Assembly: GCF_016862275.1 (NCBI RefSeq)
Contig: NZ_BOMQ01000084.1
Location: forward strand, 22,389 to 86,388
Length of the DNA stretch: 64,000 bases
Direction: 5' to 3'
DNA from: Actinoplanes nipponensis
GTDB lineage: Bacteria > Actinomycetota > Actinomycetes > Mycobacteriales > Micromonosporaceae
Below, in pieces: positions 33,351 through 41,456 of the stretch. Positions within the stretch are counted from its first letter, which is position 1. Each line of letters begins with the position of its first letter. The notes under the pieces were generated by a model. That model was given only the letters and a program-made list of their open reading frames with translations. It did no database searches and was not told the origin of the DNA. The position numbers and the translations under genes were made by a program.

Positions 33351-33377
33351 ATTCGGCACGGACGGCTACGCGGATGG
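33351..33377 (-). promoter_or_regulatory. SigK-like autoregulated promoter of sigK-rskA
   Basis: On the minus strand CCATCC and CCGAAT are 15 bp apart. They match the mycobacterial SigK consensus hexamers exactly; the spacer is slightly short. The implied transcript start near 33344 puts the ATG at 33311 about 33 bases downstream with its ribosome site in between. Confidence 0.6.
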
Positions 33378-33562
33378 GTCACGGCGGCCGGTCAGCGGGG
33401 AGCTACCACGCCTGCGGTAGTTCTCCGGCGGACGACTGCATCCGCCGTAGCGGCATCACGCGCCCGCGGCAGCGCGAAATGCCACGCCGGGACGATGACC
33501 GGCCGGGGCGCCGCGACCAGGCTCGGAGTCGACAGCCGACCCCCGAGGACGAGGAAGATCCC

Positions 33563-33892
33563 ATGCGCATCGACGACCTGTACGCCGCGTCCACCGTCGC
33601 CGCGAGCACCGTGACCGCCGACCGCGTCATCGCGAGCGCCGCCGCCCTGGTGGCCCTGGCCGCGACGATCGCCGGCGGCCGGGCCCTGTCCCGCCCCGCC
33701 GGCCGCGGCAGCCTCGTCGCCCTGGTGGCCGGGGTGACCGGCATCGTCGTGGGCGGCTGGGTGATCGCCACCGCCGACGGCGGCCCGGGCACCGGCAACG
33801 GCATCGTCGGCGGCTACGCGGCGGTGGCCCTCGGGCTCATCGGCGCGGCGCTCGGCGGCCTGGCCCGGACCCGCCGCTTGCCTAGAGCGTGA
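33563..33892 (+). CDS. DUF6223 family small membrane protein
   Basis: The 109-residue protein starts at ATG 33563 behind GAGGAAG. Three hydrophobic segments: SAAALVALAATIAGG, LVALVAGVTGIVVGGWVIA and VGGYAAVALGLIGAALGGLA, with a GGPGTGNGIVGGYAAV signature found in DUF6223 proteins. It lies across from sigK and its 3' end overlaps the opposing Gfo/Idh gene by 11 bases. Function unknown. Confidence 0.78.
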   Translation: MRIDDLYAASTVAASTVTADRVIASAAALVALAATIAGGRALSRPAGRGSLVALVAGVTGIVVGGWVIATADGGPGTGNGIVGGYAAVALGLIGAALGGLARTRRLPRA

Positions 33893-34775
33893 CCGTACGG
33901 CCGGTGCTGATCGACTCGCCGGCCGCCGCCAGGATCGCCACGACCTCCGCGCCGAAGGTCAGGTCCAGCGCGGGAGCCGGGCCGCCGTTCGACGCGGTGA
34001 GCAGCGCGTCGACCGCGCGCCCGAAGGCCTCCACCGGCAGCCACGGCACCGCCGGCACGGTGGCCACCCCGGACTCGCCGAAGAACGCCGCGTCCTCGCG
34101 TTCCAACGCCGCCGGCGCGTCGACCGACAACGTCAGCGTGCTGACCGCGCCGCCGGTGTGCCGCAGCAGCACGTGGGTCATGTCGCGGTCGCCGGCCAGC
34201 GCGGTCACCTGCTCGACCCGGCCCAGCACGGGCAGGATCAACGCGACCGCGTGCGGGCCCACGTCCCACAGGCCGCCGCTCTCCTTGCGCCAGGCCGACG
34301 CCCCGAACGGGTTGCCGGGCTGGAAGATCGAACCCAGGTGGTCGATCCGCGCCTCCAGCCAGCCACCGGCCTCGCGCACCTCGTCGATGAACTGCTGGAT
34401 CTGCGGCATGAAGCGGCGGGTGAAGAACACCACACCGGCGACCTCGCGCTCGGCGGCCGCGGCGACGATCCCGGCGGCGGCCTCGGTGGTGAAGGCGATC
34501 GGCTTGTCCAGCAACAGGTGCTTGCCGGCCCGGGCGGCGCGCAGGGCGATGTCCGCCTGCACGTCCGGGGGCAGGGCGACCGCGATGGCGTCCACGTCGG
34601 CGATCAGGGCGTCGATCTCCGCGTACGGCTGCGCGCCGTGCTCGGCGGCCAACGCCGCCGCCTTCGCCGGGTCCCGGCCCCAGACGCCCACCAGCTCCAC
34701 GTCCGGGTGCGCCGCCAGGGCCGGGGCGTGCGCCTGGTGCGCCCACGGTCCCGTACCGAAAAGTCCGAACCGCAT
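33882..34775 (-). CDS. Gfo/Idh/MocA family oxidoreductase
   Basis: The 297-residue protein starts at ATG 34775 behind GGAAGG. The Rossmann loop FGLFGTGPWAHQAHAPAL is at the N-terminus, the family's KPIAFTTEAA (usual EKP) follows near 95, and a beta-sheet domain with WDVGPHAV (catalytic His region). NAD(P)-dependent oxidation of a sugar, inositol or similar. It is convergent, with an 11-base overlap, with the DUF6223 gene; the substrate is not evident. Confidence 0.9.
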   Translation of the reverse strand: MRFGLFGTGPWAHQAHAPALAAHPDVELVGVWGRDPAKAAALAAEHGAQPYAEIDALIADVDAIAVALPPDVQADIALRAARAGKHLLLDKPIAFTTEAAAGIVAAAAEREVAGVVFFTRRFMPQIQQFIDEVREAGGWLEARIDHLGSIFQPGNPFGASAWRKESGGLWDVGPHAVALILPVLGRVEQVTALAGDRDMTHVLLRHTGGAVSTLTLSVDAPAALEREDAAFFGESGVATVPAVPWLPVEAFGRAVDALLTASNGGPAPALDLTFGAEVVAILAAAGESISTGRTVTL

Positions 34776-34849
34776 CGCCGTGCCGCCTTCCCTGAAGATC
34801 ACACCCGGCCGAAAGCTAACACGCGGAGGCTGATCAGTACGCTGGGCCG

Positions 34850-35218
34850 GTGATGAACGGCCCGCTGTCGACCGCGACGATCGTCGTCGCCCTGCTGCTG
34901 GGGATCTGGTACCTGATCCGCTGCGCCCTCGACCGCGCCCCCAGCAACGCCGACCTGTGGGCCATGCTCGGCCTCAGCGCGCTGGTCGCGGTGCTGGTGC
35001 TGGTGGCGGTGATCGGGCTGATCGGCGGCGACCGGCCCGGCGAGTGGACCACCTTCGTCGGCTACCTGATCACCACCATCGCGTTCGCCCCGGTCGGCTT
35101 CTACCTGGCCCGGCTGGAGCCGACCCGCTGGGGCACCCTCATCCTCGGCGTCGCCTGCCTGGTGCTGCCGGTTCTCGTGCTGCGCCTGCAGCAGATCGCG
35201 GAGGCCACCGGTGGCTGA
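34850..35218 (+). CDS. small membrane protein
   Basis: The 122-residue protein has four hydrophobic helices (TIVVALLLGIWYLIRCAL, LGLSALVAVLVLVAVIGLIGG, VGYLITTIAFAPVGFYLA and LILGVACLVLPVLVLRL). GTG 34850 or ATG 34853 starts it. It overlaps the next membrane gene by 8 bases, so the two are probably a complex. The pair is a known small actinobacterial arrangement, function unknown. Confidence 0.75.
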   Translation: MMNGPLSTATIVVALLLGIWYLIRCALDRAPSNADLWAMLGLSALVAVLVLVAVIGLIGGDRPGEWTTFVGYLITTIAFAPVGFYLARLEPTRWGTLILGVACLVLPVLVLRLQQIAEATGG

Positions 35219-35639
35219 GCCGACACCCGCACCGACCCGGCCGCGCGACGCGGCCATCGGCACCGGCGCCGGGCGGGTGCTGCTGCTGGTGTACGGCATC
35301 TTCGCCGTCTCGGCCAGCGCCCGGGCCGGCGTGCAGATCGCCACCAAGTTCTCCGAGGCGCCGCTGGCGTTCCTGCTGTCGGCCTTCGCCGCCCTGGTCT
35401 ACATCGCCGCCACCGCGGGCCTGGCCATCGGCGGCGTCCGGGGCCGGCTGATCGCGCTGACCAGCTGCTCGATCGAGCTGGTCGGGGTGCTGGTCGTGGG
35501 CACGCTGAGCGTGTTCGACCAGGAGGCCTTCCCGGACGCCACCGTCTGGTCGGGGTACGGCAGCGGGTACGGCTACGTGCCGCTGGTGCTGCCGGTCATC
35601 GGCCTCTGGTGGTTGTGGCGCAACCGGCCCCGCGCCTGA
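35211..35639 (+). CDS. small membrane protein, coupled to preceding gene
   Basis: The 142-residue protein has four predicted helices after a Pro-rich N-terminus (VLLLVYGIFAVSASARAG, FLLSAFAALVYIAATAGLAIGG, IELVGVLVVGTLSV and VPLVLPVIGLWWLW). It starts inside the upstream gene, overlapping by 8 bases. A YGSGYGY segment precedes the last helix. No function can be read. Confidence 0.75.
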   Translation: MAEPTPAPTRPRDAAIGTGAGRVLLLVYGIFAVSASARAGVQIATKFSEAPLAFLLSAFAALVYIAATAGLAIGGVRGRLIALTSCSIELVGVLVVGTLSVFDQEAFPDATVWSGYGSGYGYVPLVLPVIGLWWLWRNRPRA

Positions 35640-35642
35640 GCC

Positions 35643-37106
35643 TCAGGAGGCCGCCCCGACGGAGTGCGGAAGGAAGTTGCAGTTGTCGCGGGTGACGAGC
35701 CCGTCGACGCCCAGCCCCTCGCGGATGCCCATGCCGGCCGGCTCGCCGTCGATCAGCCAGGCGCCGATCACCGGGTGCACGGTGCCCTCGAGCCCGTCGA
35801 ACGACGGCAGCTCCAGCAGCTCCTGCACCACGTAGCGGCCGTCGGCGCCGTACTCGGACGGGTTCTCCACCAGGGTGACGCCGTCCTTGACCAGCTTGAC
35901 CGAGCCGCCCTCGCGGCCCCAGACCGGCTTCTTGGCGTACGAGGTCAGGCCGGCCGCCTTCGACGACTCCGCGAAGTACGCCGGCAGCAGGTACTTGCCG
36001 CGCTCCGGGTCGTCGCCGAACAGCTTCCACAGCACCGGCAGCAGCGCCTTGTTGCCCAGCAGCGCCGCCTTGTAGGGCGGTTCCATCCACACCGTGCCCC
36101 GCTTGGCCGGGTCGGCCATGTTGCGGAAGAACGCTTTGCCGCCCTCCTCGGTCCAGAACCACTCCCAGGGGTACAGCATGAAGATCAGGTCGATCGGCTG
36201 CGCCTTGTGCTCCTGGCCCGGCCCGGGCACGAACAGCACCCGGTCGCCGGCCACGTCCCAGCCGATCTGGCTCATCGCGATGAGCTCGACCGGGTAGCCG
36301 GCCTCCTCGGCGGTGGCCATCAGGTAGGCGACGTTCATCCGGTCCTCGCCGGACGTCTCGCTGGTCTCGTACGCGAAGTAGATCTTCGGTTTCTCCGGCA
36401 GCCACGGCCGGGCCTCGCGCAGCTTGCCGATGTTGCGCCGCCAGGCGCCGGGGTTGGCCGGTTCGCCGTCGGCCGCCTCCCAGCCGACCAGCCGGTCGTG
36501 GATGGAGTTCCACTGCCGCCAGGGGTGCTGGGTCACGCCGGTCTGGTCCACCCAGTGCCACTGGATGACGGCGGCCTCGACCAGCGACGTCGGGGTCTGC
36601 GCGTTGTACTCCAGCAGGCGGGGGACGCTGCCGGCGCCGTTGTACCAGAGGTCGAAGCGGCCGTAGATGCTCGGCGAGTAGTCCGGGGTCTGCATCGGCA
36701 GCCGGCCGTCGGGGTCCTTGTCCTGGTGCGTCCAGGTCTCGGCGTCCCCGTCGAACCAGGTGCGGATGATCTGCTCGTGGGCGTACTCGGGGATGCCGAT
36801 CTTGGCCAGGAAGCAGGTCTCCGGGCTACAGACCGAGGCGAAGTAGCCGTCCCGGCGGCCCTGCGGGGTGTTCCGCGGGCACTGCCGGACCATCCAGTCG
36901 CCGGCCTCCAGGCACATGCTGTTGAGCAGCTCGGTCGCCGTCTCCAGCTCCTCGATCTCGGCCGGGCTGAAGTCGTAGTACGGCCCCTCCTGCCAGTACG
37001 ACATCATCGTGCCGTCCGGCAGCTCGGTGTCGTTGTAGGTCAGGCCGAGGCTGTAGTTGGTGAGCCGCCAGCCGTCGCGGACCGGTCCGTAGGGAATGCG
37101 CCGCAA
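35643..37106 (-). CDS. glutathionylspermidine-synthase-like ATP-grasp ligase (YgiC/YjfC type)
   Basis: The 487-residue protein aligns by pattern with the C-terminal synthetase domain of Gsp: GRFDLWYNGAGSVPRLLEYNAQTPTSLVEAAVIQW, SETSGEDRMNVAYLM, PWEWFWTEEGGKAF, a Lys/Glu set in MEPPYKAALLGNKALLPVLW, then KKPVWGREG and ENPSEYGADGRYVVQELLELP as the ATP-grasp end. It lacks the amidase domain. Such YgiC/YjfC enzymes are peptide-bond ligases of unknown substrate, not necessarily glutathione users, and actinomycetes do not generally make glutathione. It lies 3 bp after a secreted Cys-rich protein gene that resembles YgiB in layout. Confidence 0.88.
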   Translation of the reverse strand: MRRIPYGPVRDGWRLTNYSLGLTYNDTELPDGTMMSYWQEGPYYDFSPAEIEELETATELLNSMCLEAGDWMVRQCPRNTPQGRRDGYFASVCSPETCFLAKIGIPEYAHEQIIRTWFDGDAETWTHQDKDPDGRLPMQTPDYSPSIYGRFDLWYNGAGSVPRLLEYNAQTPTSLVEAAVIQWHWVDQTGVTQHPWRQWNSIHDRLVGWEAADGEPANPGAWRRNIGKLREARPWLPEKPKIYFAYETSETSGEDRMNVAYLMATAEEAGYPVELIAMSQIGWDVAGDRVLFVPGPGQEHKAQPIDLIFMLYPWEWFWTEEGGKAFFRNMADPAKRGTVWMEPPYKAALLGNKALLPVLWKLFGDDPERGKYLLPAYFAESSKAAGLTSYAKKPVWGREGGSVKLVKDGVTLVENPSEYGADGRYVVQELLELPSFDGLEGTVHPVIGAWLIDGEPAGMGIREGLGVDGLVTRDNCNFLPHSVGAAS

Positions 37107-37109
37107 GAC

Positions 37110-37517
37110 TCAGCCGCCCGACCGGCCGGACTTGCCGGACGTGCCGCTGCCGCCCTTGCCGACGACGCTGGTCTTGACCGTGCCGTTGCTGATCCGGCCG
37201 GACGAGGGCAGCCCGAACGAGGAGCGCGCAGCCCGGTCGTTGTAGGCGAACTTGCTGCCGCCCGCGGGCAGCCGGTAGCCCACCGGGTAGCCGGAGCGGT
37301 AGCCGGACGAGTGCCAGATGAAGAAGCCGCCGCCACCGCCACCGCCGTCATCGTCGTCGCAGTAGTCCTCGTCGACCACGACGCCGTTGGCGTCGGCACA
37401 GTAGAAGCCCTCGTCCTGATAGTCGTTGTCGTTGTCGCACGCGGCTGCCCCGCCCGCGGCCAGCAGCAGGAACGTGCTGGTCAGCGACACGCTACGAGAG
37501 CTCATCCGTCGATTCAC
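37110..37517 (-). CDS. YgiB-like secreted/lipoprotein partner of the ligase
   Basis: The 135-residue protein starts at GTG 37517 (GGAG upstream); ATG 37505 is an alternative. A short hydrophobic leader (LTSTFLLLAAGGAAAC) ends in a lipobox-like AAAC. Five Cys residues lie in an acidic region (CDNDND, YCADANG, YCDDDD). Then a Gly-run, FFIWHSSGYRSG, and a Ser/Gly/Lys-rich tail (GKGGSGTSGKSGRSGG). E. coli YgiB (DUF1190) has the same order: lipobox, acidic Cys region, a FW segment, then a Ser/Gly-rich tail, next to YgiC. The homology is inferred from layout and synteny, so moderate confidence. Confidence 0.68.
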   Translation of the reverse strand: MNRRMSSRSVSLTSTFLLLAAGGAAACDNDNDYQDEGFYCADANGVVVDEDYCDDDDGGGGGGGFFIWHSSGYRSGYPVGYRLPAGGSKFAYNDRAARSSFGLPSSGRISNGTVKTSVVGKGGSGTSGKSGRSGG

Positions 37518-37590
37518 TGTCGGCTTCTCCACCTTTCGGCCCGTCCGGCCCGCTGCTTCATGTGTAGCGCGCCCCGGCAAGCCGTGACGG

Positions 37591-38349
37591 CTAGTCGCGC
37601 GGACCGCCGGCCACGTAGATCACCTGGCCGGAGACGAACCCCGCTCCTTCACTGACCAGGAAGGATACGGTGTTCGCCACGTCTTCGGGACGGCCCGCCC
37701 GGCCGACCGGGATCTGGCTGATCGCCGCCTTCTGGAAGTCCGCGAAGTCGACGCCGACCCGGGCCGCGGTGGCGGCGGTCATATCGGTCACGATGAAGCC
37801 CGGGGCCACGGCGTTCGCGGTGATGCCGAAGCGGCCCAGCTCGATGGCGAGGGTCTTGGTGAAGCCCTGCAGGCCGGCCTTGGCGGCGGCGTAGTTGGCC
37901 TGGCCCCGGTTGCCCAGCGCCGAGGTGCTGGACAGGCTCACGATGCGGCCCCACTGGGCGTCGACCATGTGCTTCTGCACGGCCCGGCTGAACAGGAACG
38001 CGCCGCGCAGGTGGACCGCCATCACGGTCTCCCAGTCGTCGTCGCTCATCTTGAACAGCAGGTTGTCGCGCAGCACGCCGGCGTTGTTGACCAGCACCGT
38101 GGGCGCGCCCAACTCGGCGGTGACCCGCTCGACGGCCGCCGCGACCTGGACCGCGTCGGAGACGTCGGCGCCGACGGCCAGGGCGGTGCCGCCGGCGTCG
38201 TGGATCGCGGTCACCGTGTTCGCGCAGGCGCCCTCGTCCAGGTCGACGACCGCCACGGACATCCCGTCGGCGGCGAGCTTGCGCGCGGTCGCCTCGCCGA
38301 TGCCGCGTGCGGCCCCGGTCACGATCGCTACCCGACTCGGCTGGGTCAT
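37591..38349 (-). CDS. FabG-like short-chain dehydrogenase (3-oxoacyl reductase type)
   Basis: The 252-residue classical SDR has the cofactor loop TGAARGIG (11-18), NNAG (88-91), the catalytic Ser in SLSSTSAL (140-141), and Tyr153-x3-Lys157 in YAAAKAG. The C-terminal FLVSEGAGFVSGQVIYVAGG is the FabG signature. Likely an NADPH-dependent 3-oxoacyl-thioester reductase, but a role in polyhydroxyalkanoate or other beta-keto acids is possible since it is not with fatty-acid genes. A repeat cluster lies upstream (38391-38418). Confidence 0.9.
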   Translation of the reverse strand: MTQPSRVAIVTGAARGIGEATARKLAADGMSVAVVDLDEGACANTVTAIHDAGGTALAVGADVSDAVQVAAAVERVTAELGAPTVLVNNAGVLRDNLLFKMSDDDWETVMAVHLRGAFLFSRAVQKHMVDAQWGRIVSLSSTSALGNRGQANYAAAKAGLQGFTKTLAIELGRFGITANAVAPGFIVTDMTAATAARVGVDFADFQKAAISQIPVGRAGRPEDVANTVSFLVSEGAGFVSGQVIYVAGGPRD

Positions 38350-38390
38350 TGCTGGCCTCCCGCTTGATCTGTTACGCAGTCGGCCGACTC

Positions 38391-38418
38391 TAACCCAGGG
38401 GTTACCCGTGGGTTACCC
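38391..38418. promoter_or_regulatory. repeated GGGTTACCC elements upstream of the SDR
   Basis: GGGTTACCC occurs twice as direct repeats (38399-38407 and 38410-38418), preceded by TAACCC (38391-38396) in reverse orientation. The cluster lies 40-70 bp before the SDR start, fitting an operator array for an unknown regulator. Confidence 0.45.
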
Positions 38419-38458
38419 GGCGGGGTCATCTTTCTGCATCACGGCTGCAAGTTTCCCG

Positions 38459-40105
38459 TCACGGCTTGCGGCACAGCCGGATCCAGCGGTATCCGTAACC
38501 GGCCACCGCCAGCTTGTCCAGCTTGCCGGGCTCGGCGTACTCCTGGTCGGCGAGCACGTCGTTGGGGAAGTCGGCCTCCGGGAACAGGCTGCTCAGGTCG
38601 ACCACGCCGTCCTCCGGGGCCAGGTTGTGCAGGAAGACCATGGTGCCCGTGACGTCGTCCGCGCGGTGCACGAGCAGGCCCGACGGCGCTGGCACGTCCA
38701 CGTGGGCGCAGCTGCCGCTGCCCACCTCGGGCGCCTCGCGCAGGGTCCGGATCATCCGCTCGAACCACGACAGCAGCGACCTGGTGTCGTGCCGCTGCAG
38801 GGTCGCGTTGACCTTCTCGTAGCCGTACTCGCCGCCGGTGATGACCGGGCGCACGAGCTGACCGGCCGGGGCGGTCGAGAAGCCGCCGTTGGGGGCCATG
38901 TTCCACTGCATCGGGGTACGGATCGCGTCGCGGCCGTCCTGGGTGAGGTCGTCACCCATGCCCAGCTCCTCGCCGTACCGCAGCACCGGGGTGCCGCGCA
39001 GGCTGAACTGCAGCGCGTAGGCCAGCTCGATGCGCCGGCGGTCGCCGCCCAGCATCGGGGCCAGCCGGCGGCGGATGCCCCGGCCGTAGAGCTGCATGTT
39101 CTCGTCCGGGCCGAACTGGGCGAACACCTCGTTGCGCTGCTCGGCGGTGAGCCGGGACAGGTCCACCTCGTCGTGGTTGCGCAGGAACGTGGCCCACTGG
39201 CCGCCGTCCGGCAGCTTGGGCGTGTCGCGCAGCGCGTCGATGATCGCTTCCGGGTTGCCGCGGGCCAGCGCGAGCATCAGCCGGCCGTTGAGCATGAAGT
39301 CGAACAGCATGTGGATCCGGTTGGCCGAGCCGCCGGCGTCGCCGAAGAAGTCCTTGAGCTGCTCGGGCTCGACGTTGGCCTCGGCCAGCAGCACGGCGTC
39401 GCCCTGCCGCCACTGGATGTGCTGGCGCAGCTCGCTGAGGAACTCCATGTCCTTGGGCGAGTTCGGGTTGCCCGGCTCGGTCTCCTCGATGATGAACGGC
39501 ACCGCGTCCATCCGGAAGCCGGAGACGCCCAGCTGCAGCCAGAACGCGCAGATCTTCTTGATCTCCTCGCGGACCTCGGGGTTCTTGATGTTGAGGTCCG
39601 GCTGGAACTTGTAGAACCGGTGGTAGTACCAGAGCTTGGCGGTGCGGTCGTAGGTCCACGTCTCGGCCTGCTCGCCGGGGAACACCATGCCCTGGTGCCG
39701 GTCCTCCGGCTGGGCCTGCGACCACACGTACCAGTCGCGGTACGGCGAGTCCGGCGACGAGCGCGCGGACTGGAACCACGGGTGCTGGTCCGAGGTGTGG
39801 TTGACGACCAGGTCGATGATGACCCGGATGCCCCGGTCGCGGGCCTGGTGCACCAGCTCGGTGAAGTCGCCCAGGGAGCCGAGGCGGGGGTCGACGTTGT
39901 AGAAGTCGGCCACGTCGTAGCCGTCGTCGCGGTTGGGCGTGGGGTGCACCGGGTTCAGCCACAGGCAGGTGATGCCCAGCCGGGCCAGGTAGTCCAGTCG
40001 CCCGATCATCCCCCTGATGTCGCCGACGCCGTCGCCGTTGGAGTCGGCGAACGTGTCGATGTCCGCGCAGTAAATGACGGCCTTCTCATACCACCGGTCG
40101 CTCAT
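38459..40105 (-). CDS. GH13 alpha-amylase family enzyme (trehalose-synthase-like)
   Basis: The 548-residue protein has the GH13 barrel: GDIRGMIGRLDYL near the start, DLVVNHTS, nucleophile Asp in GFRMDAVPF, acid Glu in LLAEANVEP, and RNHDEVDLSRL with the third acid. Long insertions (PDLNIKNPEVREEIKKICAFWLQLGVSG, WNMAPNGGFSTAP) match GH13 subfamily 16/36-type enzymes acting on maltose/trehalose-like sugars. It has no signal peptide. It is about 110 bp from the SDR and its start overlaps the stop of the HTTM-type membrane gene by 20 bases. Whether it is a true TreS cannot be decided. Confidence 0.88.
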   Translation of the reverse strand: MSDRWYEKAVIYCADIDTFADSNGDGVGDIRGMIGRLDYLARLGITCLWLNPVHPTPNRDDGYDVADFYNVDPRLGSLGDFTELVHQARDRGIRVIIDLVVNHTSDQHPWFQSARSSPDSPYRDWYVWSQAQPEDRHQGMVFPGEQAETWTYDRTAKLWYYHRFYKFQPDLNIKNPEVREEIKKICAFWLQLGVSGFRMDAVPFIIEETEPGNPNSPKDMEFLSELRQHIQWRQGDAVLLAEANVEPEQLKDFFGDAGGSANRIHMLFDFMLNGRLMLALARGNPEAIIDALRDTPKLPDGGQWATFLRNHDEVDLSRLTAEQRNEVFAQFGPDENMQLYGRGIRRRLAPMLGGDRRRIELAYALQFSLRGTPVLRYGEELGMGDDLTQDGRDAIRTPMQWNMAPNGGFSTAPAGQLVRPVITGGEYGYEKVNATLQRHDTRSLLSWFERMIRTLREAPEVGSGSCAHVDVPAPSGLLVHRADDVTGTMVFLHNLAPEDGVVDLSSLFPEADFPNDVLADQEYAEPGKLDKLAVAGYGYRWIRLCRKP

Positions 40106-40958
40106 GGCCTCTTACTTGTCCCCGGCCCCGGTTCAGGAAACCCCGGGCCCACACCAGCGGGCGAACCTTCTCCAGCGCGAGGAAGCTGGTGATCGCGGCG
40201 AGGTGCGGCGCGAACGAGATGGTGATGGTCGCGAAGGTGACCAGATGGAACGAGTAGAAGAACGCCACCGCGTAGCCGCGAAGGCGCGGCCGCAGGACGA
40301 AGATCGCCGGGCTGGCCAGCTCGAACGCCATGATCCCGAACTGGGCCAGGATCAGCAGGTACGGCACCCCGGCGATCAGGTCGGCCAGCTCCGTGCCGCG
40401 CCGGATGATCGCCCGGGCCAGCACCGAGCTGGTCACCCAGTCGAGGCCGCCGAAGCGCAGCTTGGCCCAGGCCGCCAGGAAGTACGTGCACACGACCGCG
40501 AGCTGGGTGACCCGCAGCGCCCACCCGCCGGCCTCCGTGGCCCTCGGGTCGCCGTGCCGGGCCCGCCCCACGGTCGGCAGCGCGGCCAGCGCGACCAGCA
40601 GGCCGACCCGGTCGTGGTCGACCTTGCCGTAGCTCATCGCGATGATCATCCACTCGAAGTACAACGCGAAGACCGTCCAGCCGAGCAGCCGGGGCGCCCG
40701 CCCGGTGGCCGCCAGCAGCGTGACGGCCAGCAGCACCCAGAAGATCCCGTGCACCAGCAGCGGGGTCGGGGTGGGCAGGTGCAGCAGCCGGCCGACCAGC
40801 AGCGGCCGGTACAGGTCGCCGGGGGTGCTGGCGTGGTGGCGGACCCAGGGGGTGAAGATCACCAGGTCGGCCGCGACGAAGAGGTAGATCAGCGTGCGGA
40901 ACGCGGCGACCCGGCCGAGCGGCACCGGCTCGGTCAGCCAGCCGGTGACCCGGTTCAC
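40086..40958 (-). CDS. HTTM-like multi-pass membrane protein
   Basis: The 290-residue protein starts at GTG 40958, which overlaps the stop of the gene upstream by 4 bases (GTGA). It has about seven hydrophobic segments and the motif layout of HTTM/vitamin-K-carboxylase-related proteins: VTGWLTEPVPLGRVAAFRTLIYLF, FTPWVRHHAS, a LFxxW-type WTVFALYFEWMIIAMSYGKVDHD, and LRFGGLDWVTSS...IIRRG. The catalytic carboxylase activity is not expected. It forms a chain with 40955-41392 and the GH13 gene (overlap 20 bases), so these three are co-translated. Confidence 0.78.
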   Translation of the reverse strand: MNRVTGWLTEPVPLGRVAAFRTLIYLFVAADLVIFTPWVRHHASTPGDLYRPLLVGRLLHLPTPTPLLVHGIFWVLLAVTLLAATGRAPRLLGWTVFALYFEWMIIAMSYGKVDHDRVGLLVALAALPTVGRARHGDPRATEAGGWALRVTQLAVVCTYFLAAWAKLRFGGLDWVTSSVLARAIIRRGTELADLIAGVPYLLILAQFGIMAFELASPAIFVLRPRLRGYAVAFFYSFHLVTFATITISFAPHLAAITSFLALEKVRPLVWARGFLNRGRGQVRGHERPVV

Positions 40959-41392
40959 GGCGCGGTCCAGGTGGCGATGATCTCGTCCCGGCTGGCGCCG
41001 GTGGGCCGGGAGTGTTCGATGCCCTCCCAGCGGATGACGATGCGCACGGTCCGCAGCGGCTCGGCGCCGGGGCTCTTCTCCGCGTACGCCGTGGCCAGCT
41101 GCCGCAGCCGGGCCGGGTCGTCGACATAGGTCTGCTGCTGGCCCTCGATCTCGGCGCGGCGCAGGCCGCTGTTGGCCTCGGTCAGCACGACTGTGCGGCC
41201 GGTGGAGTCGACGCCCTCGACCCGGGTGTCGGGGGCGTCGGCGTCCGGGTCGGGCGCCGTGGCGTACATCCGGAACGGCCCGAACGGGAAGTCGTCGTCC
41301 TGCCCCCAGAAGGTGCCGAGCAGCAGCAGCACCGCTGCCACCACCGTCACGGCGACCCGGATCGCGCGCCCGCGCGTGCTCAACGTTTCCAT
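40955..41392 (-). CDS. membrane-anchored protein of the HTTM pair
   Basis: The 145-residue protein has one N-terminal helix (AIRVAVTVVAAVLLLLGTFWG) and a soluble extracytoplasmic domain (FPFGPFRMYATAPDPDADAPDTRVEGVDSTGRTVVL...RTVRIVIRWEGIEHS). Its 'FPFGPFRMYA' pattern is typical of small proteins encoded before HTTM genes in actinobacteria. Function unknown; it probably binds or delivers a substrate to the HTTM protein. Confidence 0.75.
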   Translation of the reverse strand: METLSTRGRAIRVAVTVVAAVLLLLGTFWGQDDDFPFGPFRMYATAPDPDADAPDTRVEGVDSTGRTVVLTEANSGLRRAEIEGQQQTYVDDPARLRQLATAYAEKSPGAEPLRTVRIVIRWEGIEHSRPTGASRDEIIATWTAP

Positions 41393-41456
41393 CGCGCCGG
41401 GACACTACCGCCGCCGCGCCACCCCGGACCATCCCGGCGCGTCGCGGCGGCGGCGT

